Origin: Lactococcus garvieae subsp. garvieae
GTDB lineage: Bacteria; Bacillota; Bacilli; Lactobacillales; Streptococcaceae
Direction of reading: 5' to 3'
NCBI RefSeq assembly: GCF_029024465.1
Contig: NZ_CP118950.1
Location: 124,001-188,000 of the forward strand
Length of the DNA: 64,000 nt
Below, piece after piece: positions 18,581 to 28,754 of this stretch. Positions within the stretch are counted from its first letter, which is position 1. Every line of letters starts with the position of its first letter. A model generated the notes under the pieces. It worked only from the letters and a program-made list of their open reading frames with translations. It had not been told where the DNA came from and ran no database searches. The position numbers and the translations under genes are program-made.

Positions 18581-20869
18581 ATGTCAGAAAAAGATCAAAA
18601 TTTTAGTCGACGGGCTAAAAACAAGAAATCGTCTCAAAAAATAGAAAATAATAATGCAGAAGAAAAAGAGCTGAAAGAAGCGGAAGTTCCGCTTGAAGAC
18701 CTTAAAGGTATAAAAAAATATTTAAGAATGATGGCGCCTTATACAGAAAAAATAAGGCAATTTTTACGTCCAGTAAAACGTTTCTGGAAAAAGTGTAATT
18801 TAACTAAAATTACGATTATTGCTATTTTGGTTATGATTCTTGCTGTTGGCTCTTATTTGTTCTATTTGGCAAAAACGGCCAATGTGTCCATTTTGCAAAA
18901 ATCCATTGATGCGCAAACGCAAATTGTGGACAAAAATGGTGATGAAGCAGGATTACTTTACGGAAGCAAAGGAACAACCGTTAAGTTCGATGCCATAAGT
19001 GACAATATTAAAAATGCAGTTGTTGCCACCGAGGACCGTACTTTTTATAAAAACCATGGGGTTAATCTGAGTCGTTTTAGCTTGGCGGTTGTTACTTTGG
19101 GTCGTTTTGGCGGTGGTTCTACCATCACGCAGCAGTTGGCCAAGAACGCCTACCTTACTCAGAAACAAACGATTGACCGTAAAGCCAGGGAATTCTTCCT
19201 CGCTTTAGAAATCAATAAACATTACAGTAAACAAGACATTCTTACAATGTACCTGAATAATGCTTATTTTGGGAATGGCGTATGGGGGATTGAAGATGCA
19301 AGTCGGAAGTACTTTGGAGTGTCAGCAAATGCAGTGACTGTAGATGAGGCCGCTACGCTTGCAGGAATGCTGAAAGGGCCAGAAATTTATAACCCGCTTT
19401 ACCAAGATGGGAAATATGCGACACCACGCCGAGATACGGTGCTGCAGAACATGGTCAGTGCAGGCTACCTTACGCAGTCTGAAGCAGACAGTTATGCATC
19501 AGTCAATCTGGCCTCTCGGGTAAAAGATACTTATGTTTCTCAGTCAGAAGCCTACAAGTATCCAAGCTATTTCAATGCTGTGATCGCGGAAGCTGAACGC
19601 AAATATGGCCTGAGCTTGCAGGACATTATGAATGACGGTTATAAGATTTATACAACTCTGGATCAAAACAAGCAGGCAGGAATGCAGGTCACTTATGACA
19701 ATGCCGCACTCTTCCCACAAGCAGCAGATGGCACGCATGCTCAGTCTGGTTCGGTGGCAATCAATCCGAAAACAGGGGGAGTCGAGGCCCTTGTCGGCAA
19801 TGTCACTTCGGAAGACCACAACAGCTTCCTGGACTTCAACTATGCTACACAATCGAAACGGTCGACAGGTTCAGTTATCAAACCATTAATCGCTTATCTG
19901 CCAGCGGTCCAAGCAGGTTGGCCCATCGATAAGGTATTGGAAGATAAACCAACAACTTATCCAAACAATTGGACACCACAAAATTACAATGGTGAGTATC
20001 TTGGTACCGTACCAATGTACCAAGCTTTGGCTAACTCTTACAATATTCCTGCTATTAATACTTATCGTGATATCACTCCGGAAAAAGGGAATGCTGTTGG
20101 GCGTGAATTTGGTTTAAATCTCAAGAAAGATAACGAAAACAATACTTTATCAACTGTTCTTGGTTCTGGTGTCGAAACTAATCCTTGGGAAATGGCCCAA
20201 GCTTTTGCAACTTTCGCCAATGAGGGCGTAATGAACAGCGCGCATTTGATCACTAAGATCGAAAATGCAGCTGGTGATACAATTGCAACAGCCAATGTGA
20301 CACAGAAACGGATCATGACCAAAGAAGTAGCAGAGAAGATGAATTCCATGATGTTGGGTACATTTACCAACGGTTCAGCTTGGAATGCTGCACCGGCAAG
20401 CTATGCAATGGCAGGTAAAACAGGGACAAATAATACGACGGACCAATGGGTTGTTGGATATACACCTGATATTGCGATTGCGCTATGGATTGGTTTCCCA
20501 AATGAGACAAATGAGCAACAACAATTGGAAGGCTCTTCTGAAGGACAACCTTCTGTCATCTTCCGGAATATAGCCAGCTACTTGCTTCCTTATACCGAAG
20601 GAACTGCCTTTACAGCTGAAAATGCCTATGCCATGCATAATATTGCACCAATAACTCCAGCCTGGACAGCTCTGCGTGATCAACAAGATGCCATTGTTTA
20701 TCAAGAGCAAAGTGCACAAAACAGCTCAGGAAATATGCCACAAACAGAAGAGTCTAGCAGTTCTTCTTCTGATAAAGGCAGCGGTTTTGATTTCCAAAAA
20801 ACAGTAGATGATGCTAAGAATGCTACCAAAGATGTATGGGATAAAATTACTGGTTTTTTCGGTAGGTAA
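18581..20869 (+). CDS. pbp2A: bifunctional penicillin-binding protein (class A), PBP2A type
   Basis: 762 aa. A long cytoplasmic tail, one membrane segment (about residues 83-103), a GT51 glycosyltransferase domain (TEDRTFYKNHGV, GGSTITQQLAKN) and a transpeptidase domain with STGSVIKP (SXXK serine), SYN and KTGTNNTTDQW. The C-terminus is serine-rich. It polymerises and cross-links peptidoglycan. A pbp2A-rpmG-secE-nusG order is familiar from streptococci; here an acyltransferase gene lies between. Confidence 0.93.
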   Translation: MSEKDQNFSRRAKNKKSSQKIENNNAEEKELKEAEVPLEDLKGIKKYLRMMAPYTEKIRQFLRPVKRFWKKCNLTKITIIAILVMILAVGSYLFYLAKTANVSILQKSIDAQTQIVDKNGDEAGLLYGSKGTTVKFDAISDNIKNAVVATEDRTFYKNHGVNLSRFSLAVVTLGRFGGGSTITQQLAKNAYLTQKQTIDRKAREFFLALEINKHYSKQDILTMYLNNAYFGNGVWGIEDASRKYFGVSANAVTVDEAATLAGMLKGPEIYNPLYQDGKYATPRRDTVLQNMVSAGYLTQSEADSYASVNLASRVKDTYVSQSEAYKYPSYFNAVIAEAERKYGLSLQDIMNDGYKIYTTLDQNKQAGMQVTYDNAALFPQAADGTHAQSGSVAINPKTGGVEALVGNVTSEDHNSFLDFNYATQSKRSTGSVIKPLIAYLPAVQAGWPIDKVLEDKPTTYPNNWTPQNYNGEYLGTVPMYQALANSYNIPAINTYRDITPEKGNAVGREFGLNLKKDNENNTLSTVLGSGVETNPWEMAQAFATFANEGVMNSAHLITKIENAAGDTIATANVTQKRIMTKEVAEKMNSMMLGTFTNGSAWNAAPASYAMAGKTGTNNTTDQWVVGYTPDIAIALWIGFPNETNEQQQLEGSSEGQPSVIFRNIASYLLPYTEGTAFTAENAYAMHNIAPITPAWTALRDQQDAIVYQEQSAQNSSGNMPQTEESSSSSSDKGSGFDFQKTVDDAKNATKDVWDKITGFFGR

Positions 20870-20922
20870 ATTGTTCTAAAACATCCTAAAAAGTGATAAA
20901 ATAAGGGTAGTGCATAGGTGAG

Positions 20923-20951
20923 AAAAAAGAGCCATGGCACGGCTCTTTTTC
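20923..20951 (+). terminator. pbp2A terminator
   Basis: The arms AAAAAGAGCC and GGCTCTTTTT with a seven-nt loop. An extended -10-like TGATAAAAT at 20894-20902 lies just upstream. Confidence 0.88.
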
Positions 20952-21039
20952 TTGCAAATAGATGTAAAAATTTATTGGAATAAAAATATAAAAAAGAGAA
21001 TAATAAAAGTGAAGCTTACTTTTTAGAAGGAGGACAGTT

Positions 21040-22875
21040 TTGGAAGCAAAAAAACGCTACGTAACAGGTTTTAATGGCTTACGTACCCTCGGGGTTCTTG
21101 CTGTCATTTTGTATCATCTTTATCCCCAGAAAATCCAAGGTGGATTTTTGGGCGTCGTTCTCTTCTTTGTGCTGTCCGGCTACTTAGTCACGGATTCACT
21201 ACTTCGAGAGTACAGCTCAACTAAAAAGATAAGACCACTTAAGTTTTGGGGGAAAAGAGCCAAACGTATTTACCCCATGCTCTTGGCTGTGTTCTTGATT
21301 GTCTCGCCTTATTTGTTTTTCTTTCAACAAAATCAGATGAAGGGACTCAGGTCAAACTTCCTCTCAAGTATTTTTATGGTGCAAAACTGGTGGCAAATTC
21401 AGCAGGGCTCATCTTACTTTGCTGATGCTGCAGGAGAATCACCTTTTAAGCATATCTATTATCTGGCGATTGAAGGACAATTTTTCATTTTCTGGCCACT
21501 CATTATGATCTTTTTAGTGAAGGTCATTCGGAGTAAGAAGCACAGTTTCCTTCTGACAAACTTTTTAGCCATTCTCTCATTGATTTTGATGATTGCTCAG
21601 TATAAGGTTGGGCAAGATCCAACACGTGTATACTATGGAACAGATACCCGTATCTTTAGTCTCTTGATGGGAGCAAGTATGGCTTTCATTTGGCCAATGA
21701 ATAAAATGCCTGCCAAGTTGAACAAAAAAGGGCAAACTTTTGGGCGTAACCTTTTATGGGGCGTTCTTGCATTGACTTTAATTTTATATGTGTTTATGCC
21801 GGCACAAAGTCCAGTGACTTACTATGGTGGTCTTTGGTTTGTCAGCCTCTTGACGATGCTATTAATCCTTTTAGTGGTCCACCCGGGCTTGAAAGCAAAT
21901 AAAATATTTTCAAATAAACTTTTTGATTATATTGGCTCACGTTCATATGGAATCTACCTTTGGCAATTGCCGGTCTTTGCTTTGGTTGCTGCTAAAGTCG
22001 TTCATCCGACAAGTTGGTACAATGTCATTTGGCAGTTGGCCTTGATTTTCGCTTTATCTGAGTTTTCCTATCGCTTTATTGAGCGTCCGCTCGTGGCTTA
22101 TGATTACAGTAACTTATGGCCTTGGTTGATGACAAAAGTTGAGCAAGTTAAGCAGGAAAAATGGCGCGCCTTACCAGTCCGCGTCATCCTAGTGTCCGTT
22201 TTAGTGCTTGTTTCACTCGTTATGATTCTGACTTCACCGAAATCACCACATGATCAACAGGTGTTAGAAGCTCGAATTATGGAGCAACAAAAAGCACTTG
22301 AAGCTGCAAATTTAAAAGCTGCCAATGCCCGTGTCAGCACGCCACTGAAAACTATTGCTGAAAAATATGGCGTTGATCCGGTGGTTGCTGAAAGAGCAAG
22401 CAAGATGCAAATCTTTGCGGTTGGTGATTCTGTGATGGTTGCGGGGTCAACCAACCTGCAGGAAGCCTTCCCAAGAATGACGATAAAAGCTGTTGTTGGT
22501 GAGCAGGTAGATGGTGGTGCAACAATCTTAGCTGAGAATAAAGAAGCAGTTAAAAAAGCAGATGCTGTCTTGATTGGCCTCGGTACCAACGGTACACTGA
22601 CCGTTGGCGACACAAATTACGTGGCAAAGATTATGGAAGAAATTGGTGATAAACCTGTCTTCTGGATTAATAATCAAATGCCACGGCCGTGGGAAACCAA
22701 TAACAATGAACAATTAGAAGCAATGGCTAAGAAGTATCCCAACTTGACGATCATTGATTGGCATGGCTTATCAGAAAATCAAAGCTCATGGTTCTATAGT
22801 GATGCTATCCATCCGAAGGACCAAGGGGCAATTAATTACACACGCCTTGTCTTAGAAAATATGACAAAAAAATAG
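21040..22875 (+). CDS. OatA-like membrane acyltransferase with extracellular SGNH domain
   Basis: 611 aa. The N-terminal acyltransferase-3 domain (about residues 1-370, ten or more membrane segments, FFVLSGYL motif) is followed by a coiled linker and an extracellular SGNH esterase/transferase domain: AVGDSVM, GLGTNG and DAIHP carry Ser, Asn and Asp/His. This layout fits peptidoglycan or cell-wall polymer O-acetylation (OatA). The start is TTG 21040 after GAAGGAGGA. Substrate is inferred from the family. Confidence 0.87.
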   Translation: MEAKKRYVTGFNGLRTLGVLAVILYHLYPQKIQGGFLGVVLFFVLSGYLVTDSLLREYSSTKKIRPLKFWGKRAKRIYPMLLAVFLIVSPYLFFFQQNQMKGLRSNFLSSIFMVQNWWQIQQGSSYFADAAGESPFKHIYYLAIEGQFFIFWPLIMIFLVKVIRSKKHSFLLTNFLAILSLILMIAQYKVGQDPTRVYYGTDTRIFSLLMGASMAFIWPMNKMPAKLNKKGQTFGRNLLWGVLALTLILYVFMPAQSPVTYYGGLWFVSLLTMLLILLVVHPGLKANKIFSNKLFDYIGSRSYGIYLWQLPVFALVAAKVVHPTSWYNVIWQLALIFALSEFSYRFIERPLVAYDYSNLWPWLMTKVEQVKQEKWRALPVRVILVSVLVLVSLVMILTSPKSPHDQQVLEARIMEQQKALEAANLKAANARVSTPLKTIAEKYGVDPVVAERASKMQIFAVGDSVMVAGSTNLQEAFPRMTIKAVVGEQVDGGATILAENKEAVKKADAVLIGLGTNGTLTVGDTNYVAKIMEEIGDKPVFWINNQMPRPWETNNNEQLEAMAKKYPNLTIIDWHGLSENQSSWFYSDAIHPKDQGAINYTRLVLENMTKK

Positions 22876-22904
22876 AGAGATTTGTATTTTTCTCTTAGTT
22901 CTGC

Positions 22905-22910
22905 TAAAAT
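22905..22910 (+). promoter_or_regulatory. extended -10 promoter of rpmG
   Basis: TAAAAT preceded by TG at the extended -10 position, with a weak TTGTAT at 22882-22887. The -10 ends 6 nt before the rpmG ATG and no ribosome binding site is visible, suggesting a leaderless mRNA. Confidence 0.6.
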
Positions 22911-22916
22911 AATAGC

Positions 22917-23066
22917 ATGTTAAAAAAAGCAGGATTGGCCTGTACGGTGTGCGGTTCGAGAAATTATTCTCTTCAACTGTCGGGTACAGCAAAAGAAAAA
23001 CGCATAGAAGTCAAGAAGTTTTGCTCACGCTGTGGCAAACATACTTTGCATAAGGAAACGAGATAA
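22917..23066 (+). CDS. rpmG: 50S ribosomal protein L33, zinc-ribbon type
   Basis: 49 aa with two CxxC pairs (CTVC near the N-terminus, CSRC near the C-terminus), the zinc-binding form of L33. It is too short for most ORF callers. It is immediately followed by secE (5 nt gap), the usual rpmG-secE-nusG order. Confidence 0.92.
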   Translation: MLKKAGLACTVCGSRNYSLQLSGTAKEKRIEVKKFCSRCGKHTLHKETR

Positions 23067-23071
23067 GTCAA

Positions 23072-23269
23072 ATGTTTAAATTTATTGGAAGTGTTGTCAA
23101 AGAAATGAAGTTAACAACGTGGCCGACACGTAAGCAGTCTGTCATTGATTTTTTCATGGTTATTGAATATACAGTTTTCTTCCTCATCTTTTTGATGATC
23201 TTTGACTGGGTAACACAAAATGGTATCACAAGTGCTGTACAGCATCTGCTTCCATTTGTACGTAATTAG
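23072..23269 (+). CDS. secE: preprotein translocase subunit SecE
   Basis: 65 aa with the conserved WPTRKQS amphipathic motif and one membrane segment, as in single-span Firmicute SecE. It clamps SecY in the export channel. It lies 5 nt after rpmG and before nusG. Confidence 0.94.
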   Translation: MFKFIGSVVKEMKLTTWPTRKQSVIDFFMVIEYTVFFLIFLMIFDWVTQNGITSAVQHLLPFVRN

Positions 23270-23377
23270 TGATATAATGAAAGAAGAGGCGAAAGCCTTT
23301 TTCTTATACAATCCGTTCAGATCATGAACTCATAAATTTGAAACTAAAAAAATATAAAACAATAAAGAGGTACTCCA

Positions 23378-23938
23378 ATGGACGAAAGTACATTAACAAG
23401 TTTTGACCAAGGTTGGTTTGTTATCCAAACTTATTCTGGTTACGAGAAAAAAGTAAAAGAAGATTTGCTTGAACGTGCAGAACTTTACAACATGGCAGAT
23501 AAAATTCTTCGTGTTGAAATTCCGACAGAAACAGTTCGCTCAGAAGTGAACGGTAAGATGAAAGATGTTGAAGAAAATCTCTTCCCAGGTTATGTTTTGG
23601 TAGAAATGAACATGACAGATGAAGCCTGGTTTATCGTTCGTAATACACCGAACGTTACAGGTTTCGTCGGCTCACACGGTAACCGTTCAAAACCAACACC
23701 CCTTTTTGAAGAAGAAATTCAAGAAATCCTTATCGGTATGGGTAAAGTCGTACGTGAAATTGATTTTGATATCTTTGTGGGTAAACGTGTACGTATCATT
23801 GACGGCGCCTTCTCAGGATTTGAAGCACCAATCACAGAAGTTCTAGGCGACGATAAGATTAAAGTTATGGTTGATATGTTTGGTCGTGAAACACCAGTAG
23901 AACTTGATTTACACCAAATCGAAGAAGTTGAAGGATAA
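23378..23938 (+). CDS. nusG: transcription termination/antitermination protein NusG
   Basis: 186 aa. The NGN domain starts GWFVIQTYSGYEKKV with FPGYVLVEM, and the C-terminal KOW motif is in VGKRVRIIDGAFSGFEA. It binds RNA polymerase and links it to S10/ribosomes. A small GAAA-loop hairpin (AGGC/GCCT) with T5 and an extended -10 TATAAT lie in the secE-nusG gap, so nusG may have its own promoter. Confidence 0.96.
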   Translation: MDESTLTSFDQGWFVIQTYSGYEKKVKEDLLERAELYNMADKILRVEIPTETVRSEVNGKMKDVEENLFPGYVLVEMNMTDEAWFIVRNTPNVTGFVGSHGNRSKPTPLFEEEIQEILIGMGKVVREIDFDIFVGKRVRIIDGAFSGFEAPITEVLGDDKIKVMVDMFGRETPVELDLHQIEEVEG

Positions 23939-23939
23939 A

Positions 23940-23976
23940 AAATAAGAGCGTATCGTTAAGGGTGCGCTCTTATTTA
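23940..23976 (+). terminator. nusG terminator
   Basis: Ten-bp arms AATAAGAGCG and CGCTCTTATT lie directly between nusG and the MATE gene. Confidence 0.8.
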
Positions 23977-23984
23977 TTAGGGAT

Positions 23985-25262
23985 ATGAAATCTACAAAAG
24001 AAATATTAAAATTTGCGCTCCCAGCTGTAGTTGAGAACTTCCTGCAAATACTGGTGGGGATCAGTGATACCTTTTTAGTCACCCGAATTGGACTTACAGC
24101 TGTAGCAGGCGTATCACTAGCCAACAATATTATTACCGTTTATCAGGCTGTTTTCATCGCTTTAGGGACGATTTTATCAAGTTTTCTCGCACGTGAAATG
24201 TCTAAACAAATGGTAAATGCAGGAGTAAAACTCACCGTATTACTGGGAGGGGCTATTGGGATTCTTACGGCTCTTTTTGCACGCCCTCTCGTGCACTTTT
24301 TTGGCGGCCGTGGGGAAGTAGCGACTTTAGGTCAAGAGTACCTCCTGTTGGTTGGAGGGACCATTATTTTTCTGGCCCTAATGACCAGTTTTGGCGCCAT
24401 TATCAGAGCAAATGGAGACAGTCGCACACCCATGTATGCGAGTCTCTTTGCCAATATTTTAAATATCGTTCTCTCAGCCCTTTTGATATTTGTTTTTCAC
24501 CTGGGAATCGTGGGGGCTGCCTTAGGAGCAATCTTTTCAAGGGTCGTAGCGCTTCTGTATCTCTGGAAAAAGCTCAAAGATAAGGATTTACAACCTACGA
24601 AAAACATTTTTTCAGAAAAAATCAGTAGAGAATTGATCTTTTTGACAATTCCGGCCGCTGGTGAACGTTTGGCGATGCGTCTAGGAGATTTGGTCATCAT
24701 GGTGCTCATCATTTCTCTTGGGAATCGGGTCTTTGCAGGAAATGCGATTGGGGAAAGTATAACTCAATTCAACTATATGCCGGCATTCGGTTTAGCTACT
24801 GTAACAGTTATCTTGGTGGCTCAAGAGTTTGGTCAAGATAACTATGGAGCGATTCAATCCTATATTAAAAGAACCTACTGGCTGGCGACAGGGATGATGT
24901 TGAGCATTGGTTTGCTTCTTGTCTTAGTTTCTACATCATTAAGCAATCTTTTTACGACAGACACTGTCGCTATAGCTTCAAGTAACACTGTTATCCTTTT
25001 TTCTTTTTTGGCAACTTTTTTTGTCACCGGAACGACCACTTATACGGCAGCTTTTCAAGGGATAGGCAATGCAAAACTCCCTTTATATACAACAATTATC
25101 GGTATGCTTCTTATACGTGTGGGTCTCGGTTATATCCTAAGTCAAACATTTACTTTTGGATTAGAAGGTATCTGGTTTGCTGTACTTGCAGATAATTTTT
25201 TCCGCTTTGTCTTTTTAAAATTCAATTTTGATAGGAAAGTTAGAGCATTTCTTACACATTAA
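23985..25262 (+). CDS. MATE-family multidrug/metabolite efflux transporter
   Basis: 425 aa with about 12 membrane segments in two homologous halves, typical of MATE transporters (early ALPAVVENFLQILVGISDTFLV). It probably exports cationic compounds with Na+ or H+. No clear ribosome binding site is seen close to ATG 23985. Confidence 0.88.
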   Translation: MKSTKEILKFALPAVVENFLQILVGISDTFLVTRIGLTAVAGVSLANNIITVYQAVFIALGTILSSFLAREMSKQMVNAGVKLTVLLGGAIGILTALFARPLVHFFGGRGEVATLGQEYLLLVGGTIIFLALMTSFGAIIRANGDSRTPMYASLFANILNIVLSALLIFVFHLGIVGAALGAIFSRVVALLYLWKKLKDKDLQPTKNIFSEKISRELIFLTIPAAGERLAMRLGDLVIMVLIISLGNRVFAGNAIGESITQFNYMPAFGLATVTVILVAQEFGQDNYGAIQSYIKRTYWLATGMMLSIGLLLVLVSTSLSNLFTTDTVAIASSNTVILFSFLATFFVTGTTTYTAAFQGIGNAKLPLYTTIIGMLLIRVGLGYILSQTFTFGLEGIWFAVLADNFFRFVFLKFNFDRKVRAFLTH

Positions 25263-25292
25263 AAACCTCTATTTATATATAGAGGTTTTTAA
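25260..25292. terminator. bidirectional terminator between MATE gene and mscL
   Basis: The arms AAAAACCTCTA and TAGAGGTTTTT serve both convergent genes. Confidence 0.88.
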
Positions 25293-25301
25293 TGTGTAAT
25301 C

Positions 25302-25682
25302 TTATTTTGTAAGTTCTTTTTCTTTCAAAAGGTCACGGATTTCACGCAGAGTATCTAATTCATCGTTAGAAACAATTTCCTCTTGCTCTTCTTTCTTAGG
25401 GAAAAGTTTATTGATGGCTTTTATAAGAATGAAAATGACAAAGGCTGTAATCAAGAAGTTTAAGACGTCATTTAAGAAAGCACCGTAAGCAAAAGTTGCG
25501 CCCGCAACCTTAACTGTCATTTGAGTCAAAGCGCCATCTTGAACAAAAAGACCGATAAGCGGGTTGATAAGATTATTTACCAAAGAAGTGACAATAGCCG
25601 TAAAAGCGGCACCAATGATAACACCAACTGCCAAGTCTAAGACATTTCCACGTAAAATAAATTCTTTGAATTCTTTAATCAT
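25302..25682 (-). CDS. mscL: large-conductance mechanosensitive channel
   Basis: 126 aa with two membrane helices and the MscL N-terminus [20 protein letters not shown]. It opens under membrane tension to release solutes during osmotic downshock. ATG 25682 follows an AGGAG site; the longer in-frame start at 25742 is not used. Confidence 0.95.
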   Translation of the reverse strand: MIKEFKEFILRGNVLDLAVGVIIGAAFTAIVTSLVNNLINPLIGLFVQDGALTQMTVKVAGATFAYGAFLNDVLNFLITAFVIFILIKAINKLFPKKEEQEEIVSNDELDTLREIRDLLKEKELTK

Positions 25683-25845
25683 AAGTTCTCCTATATAAAT
25701 TAATATGTATTTATTACTATTATATAGTATTTCTAAAAGCATGTGAATTATTCTGTCGCAAAATATTGGTGGAATAAAGGGAAGGGAAGTAGTAAAGAAA
25801 TATTTTAGTGCGGCAAAATAAATTAAATAAAAGTGGATTACACCC

Positions 25846-26005
25846 TTGACAAGACAAAGTCGCTTTGATAGAATAGATAGGTGCTGTAAAAATTACAGTA
25901 TTAGCGACGAAGCGAGAGGTTGCGACACACCCGAAAGTATTGCCATACTTCAGTGTCGGTTTTCCCGCTGAGCTAGCCTATTAACAAATAGACGAAGGAG
26001 AAAAA
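25846..26005 (+). promoter_or_regulatory. S10 operon promoter and structured leader
   Basis: TTGACA (25846-25851) and TAGAAT (25869-25874) with a 17-nt spacer, then a leader of about 125 nt. It holds a CTGTAA/TTACAG hairpin (25884-25898) and a nested hairpin at 25923-25958 (CGACAC/GTGTCG enclosing AAGTAT/ATACTT). It probably carries operon-level feedback control, but no characterised class is recognised. 25743-25845 shows nothing else. Confidence 0.75.
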
Positions 26006-26314
26006 ATGGCAACTAAAAAAATCCGTATCCGCCTCAAAGCATACGAACACCGTATCCTTGACGCTGCTGCTGAAAAAATTGTAGAAACTGCAAAACGTAC
26101 AAACGCAGAAGTAAGTGGTCCAATCCCACTTCCAACTGACCGTAGCGTCTACACAGTTATCCGCGCGACTCACAAATACAAAGACTCTCGCGAACAATTT
26201 GAAATGCGTACACACAAACGTTTGATCGATATCATCGAACCAACACAAAAAACTGTTGATTCATTGATGAAACTTGATCTTCCAAGTGGCGTAAACATCG
26301 AAATTAAATTATAA
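26006..26314 (+). CDS. rpsJ: 30S ribosomal protein S10
   Basis: 102 aa, first gene of the S10 operon, strong AGGAG site. S10 (NusE) sits in the 30S head and partners NusG/NusB in antitermination. [11 protein letters not shown] and [19 protein letters not shown] are typical. Confidence 0.98.
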
Positions 26315-26328
26315 GAAAGGTAATTCTC

Positions 26329-26952
26329 ATGTCAAAAGGAATCTTAGGGAAAAAAGTGGGAATGACTCAAATCTTCACAGACAACGGTGAATTAATCCCC
26401 GTAACTGTGATCGAAGCAACTCCGAACGTTGTGCTTCAAACAAAAACTGTCGATACAGACGGTTATGAAGCTGTTCAAGTTGGTTTCGATGACAAACGTG
26501 AAGTTTTGTCTAACAAACCTGCCAAAGGTCATGTAGCTAAAGCTAACACAGCTCCTAAGCGCTTCATTCGTGAATTCAAAGGAATCGAAGGCTTAGAAGT
26601 TGGATCAGAAATTAAAGTTGATACTTTCGAAGCTGGAGATGTCGTTGATGTTACCGGTACTTCTAAAGGTAAAGGTTTCCAAGGACCAATCAAACGTTGG
26701 GGACAATCACGCGGGCCAATGGCTCACGGTTCACGTTACCACCGTCGTCCTGGTTCAATGGGTCCTGTTGCGGCTAACAAAGTTCCTAAAGGTAAACGCC
26801 TTGCTGGACGTATGGGTAACAAAAAAGTTACTGTACAAAACCTTGTTATCGCTCAAGTACTTCCAGAACAAAACGTTATCCTTGTAAAAGGTAACGTACC
26901 TGGATCTAAAAAATCATTGATCGTTATTAAATCAGCGATCAAATCTAAATAA
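26329..26952 (+). CDS. rplC: 50S ribosomal protein L3
   Basis: 207 aa. [13 protein letters not shown] start and the basic loop with [18 protein letters not shown] that reaches toward the peptidyl transferase centre. Early 50S assembly protein. Confidence 0.98.
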   Translation: MSKGILGKKVGMTQIFTDNGELIPVTVIEATPNVVLQTKTVDTDGYEAVQVGFDDKREVLSNKPAKGHVAKANTAPKRFIREFKGIEGLEVGSEIKVDTFEAGDVVDVTGTSKGKGFQGPIKRWGQSRGPMAHGSRYHRRPGSMGPVAANKVPKGKRLAGRMGNKKVTVQNLVIAQVLPEQNVILVKGNVPGSKKSLIVIKSAIKSK

Positions 26953-26974
26953 TAAGGAAAGGAGATAGATTATA

Positions 26975-27601
26975 ATGGCAAAAGTATCATTATTTAAACA
27001 AGACGGCACACAAGCTGGTGAAGTAACACTTAACGATGCAGTATTTGGTATTGAACCAAACGAAACTGTAGTATTTGATGTCGTTCTTTCACAACGTGCT
27101 AGCCTCCGTCAAGGTACACACGCTCATAAAAACCGTTCACTCGTATCTGGTGGCGGTAAGAAACCATGGCGTCAAAAAGGAACTGGACGTGCCCGTCAAG
27201 GTTCAATCCGCTCACCACAATTCCGTGGTGGTGGTACTGTCTTCGGTCCTAACCCACGTAGCTATGCTTACAAACTTCCACAAAAAGTACGTCAGTTGGC
27301 TCTTAAATCAGCTTACTCACAAAAAGTTATCGACAACACACTCTTGGCTGTTGATGAGTTGAACTTCTCAGCACCAAAAACTAGCGAATTCGCTAAAGTT
27401 CTTGAAGCTCTTTCAATCGAACGTAAAGTGCTTGTTGTTCTTCCTAACGAAGGTAACGAATTCGCAGAACTCTCTGCTCGTAACCTTAAAAACGTGAAAG
27501 TATCAACTGCTAGCTCAGTGAGCGTACTTGATCTTGTAAACACTGACAAAGTTCTTGCTACTCAAGCAGCTCTGTCTCAAATTGAGGAGGTTCTTGCATA
27601 A
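26975..27601 (+). CDS. rplD: 50S ribosomal protein L4
   Basis: 208 aa. The central loop with [16 protein letters not shown] lines the exit tunnel. In several bacteria L4 autoregulates its operon through the S10 leader; the leader here has structure but no recognisable L4 site. Its stop overlaps the rplW ATG by one nt. Confidence 0.97.
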   Translation: MAKVSLFKQDGTQAGEVTLNDAVFGIEPNETVVFDVVLSQRASLRQGTHAHKNRSLVSGGGKKPWRQKGTGRARQGSIRSPQFRGGGTVFGPNPRSYAYKLPQKVRQLALKSAYSQKVIDNTLLAVDELNFSAPKTSEFAKVLEALSIERKVLVVLPNEGNEFAELSARNLKNVKVSTASSVSVLDLVNTDKVLATQAALSQIEEVLA

Positions 27602-27897
27602 TGTCTCTTTATGACGTAATCCGTAAACCAATTATTACAGAAGCTTCTATGCAAGCAATGGATCAAAAGAAATACACTTTTGAAGTAGATGCTCGCGCAC
27701 ACAAACTCCTTATCAAACAAGCTGTTGAAGCAGCATTTGAAGGTGTTCAAGTTGCATCTGTAAACACAATCAGCGTTAAGCCTAAAGCTAAACGCGTTGG
27801 TAAATACACAGGTTTCAAACCTGGCTACAAAAAAGCAATTATCACTTTGACTGAAGGTTCAAAATCTATTGATATCTTCGGCGAAGACGCAGAATAA
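27601..27897 (+). CDS. rplW: 50S ribosomal protein L23
   Basis: 98 aa, at the exit-tunnel rim where trigger factor and SRP dock. The [11 protein letters not shown] start is typical. Coupled to rplD by a one-nt overlap (TAATG). Confidence 0.97.
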   Translation: MSLYDVIRKPIITEASMQAMDQKKYTFEVDARAHKLLIKQAVEAAFEGVQVASVNTISVKPKAKRVGKYTGFKPGYKKAIITLTEGSKSIDIFGEDAE

Positions 27898-27912
27898 TAG
27901 AGGAGGAAAATC

Positions 27913-28746
27913 GTGGGAATTAAAGTTTACAAACCTACCACAAACGGTCGTCGTAACATGACTGGTAGCGATTTTGCAGAAATCACTACAAGTACTCCTG
28001 AAAAGAGCTTGCTTGTAAGTCTTAGCAAAACTGCTGGTCGTAACAACCTTGGCCGCATTACAGTACGTCACCACGGTGGCGGACACAAACGTAAATACCG
28101 TTTGATCGACTTCAAACGTACAACTGATAACGTAAAAGCTAAAGTTGCTACAATCGAATACGATCCAAACCGTTCAGCTAATATCGCCCTTATCGTATAC
28201 GAAAATGGTATCAAATCATACATCCTTGCACCTAAAGGTCTTGAAGTTGGTATGACAGTTGTTTCTGGTCCTGAATCAGATATCAAAGTTGGTAACGCAT
28301 TGCCACTTGCTAACATTCCAGTTGGTACTTTGATCCACAACATCGAGATGAAACCTGGTAAAGGTGGACAACTCGTACGTTCAGCTGGTACATCTGCACA
28401 AGTACTTGGTACAGAAGGTAAATATACACTTGTTCGTCTTCAATCAGGCGAAATGCGTATGATTCTTTCAACTTGTCGTGCTACAGTTGGTACAGTTGGT
28501 AACGAACAACACAACTTGATCAACTACGGTAAAGCGGGTCGTACACGTTGGCGTGGTATCCGTCCAACTGTTCGTGGTTCTGTAATGAACCCGAATGATC
28601 ACCCACACGGTGGTGGTGAAGGTAAACAACCTGTTGGTCGTAAATCACCAATGACTCCATGGGGCAAACCAGCTCTTGGTCTCAAAACACGTAACAAAAA
28701 CGCACGTTCTAACAAACTTATTGTTAAACGTATCAACGATAAATAA
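27913..28746 (+). CDS. rplB: 50S ribosomal protein L2
   Basis: 277 aa, GTG start after GAGGAGG. It is needed for subunit association and peptidyl transfer; the conserved [13 protein letters not shown] loop with its histidine is intact. It is followed by an unusually long, strongly folded spacer before rpsS. Confidence 0.98.
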   Translation: MGIKVYKPTTNGRRNMTGSDFAEITTSTPEKSLLVSLSKTAGRNNLGRITVRHHGGGHKRKYRLIDFKRTTDNVKAKVATIEYDPNRSANIALIVYENGIKSYILAPKGLEVGMTVVSGPESDIKVGNALPLANIPVGTLIHNIEMKPGKGGQLVRSAGTSAQVLGTEGKYTLVRLQSGEMRMILSTCRATVGTVGNEQHNLINYGKAGRTRWRGIRPTVRGSVMNPNDHPHGGGEGKQPVGRKSPMTPWGKPALGLKTRNKNARSNKLIVKRINDK

Positions 28747-28754
28747 TTTTGCAG

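Noticed and set aside
20894-20951. Extended -10 followed by a terminator after pbp2A as a tiny sRNA gene
   Set aside because: The product would be about 45 nt, mostly the terminator; no proper -35.
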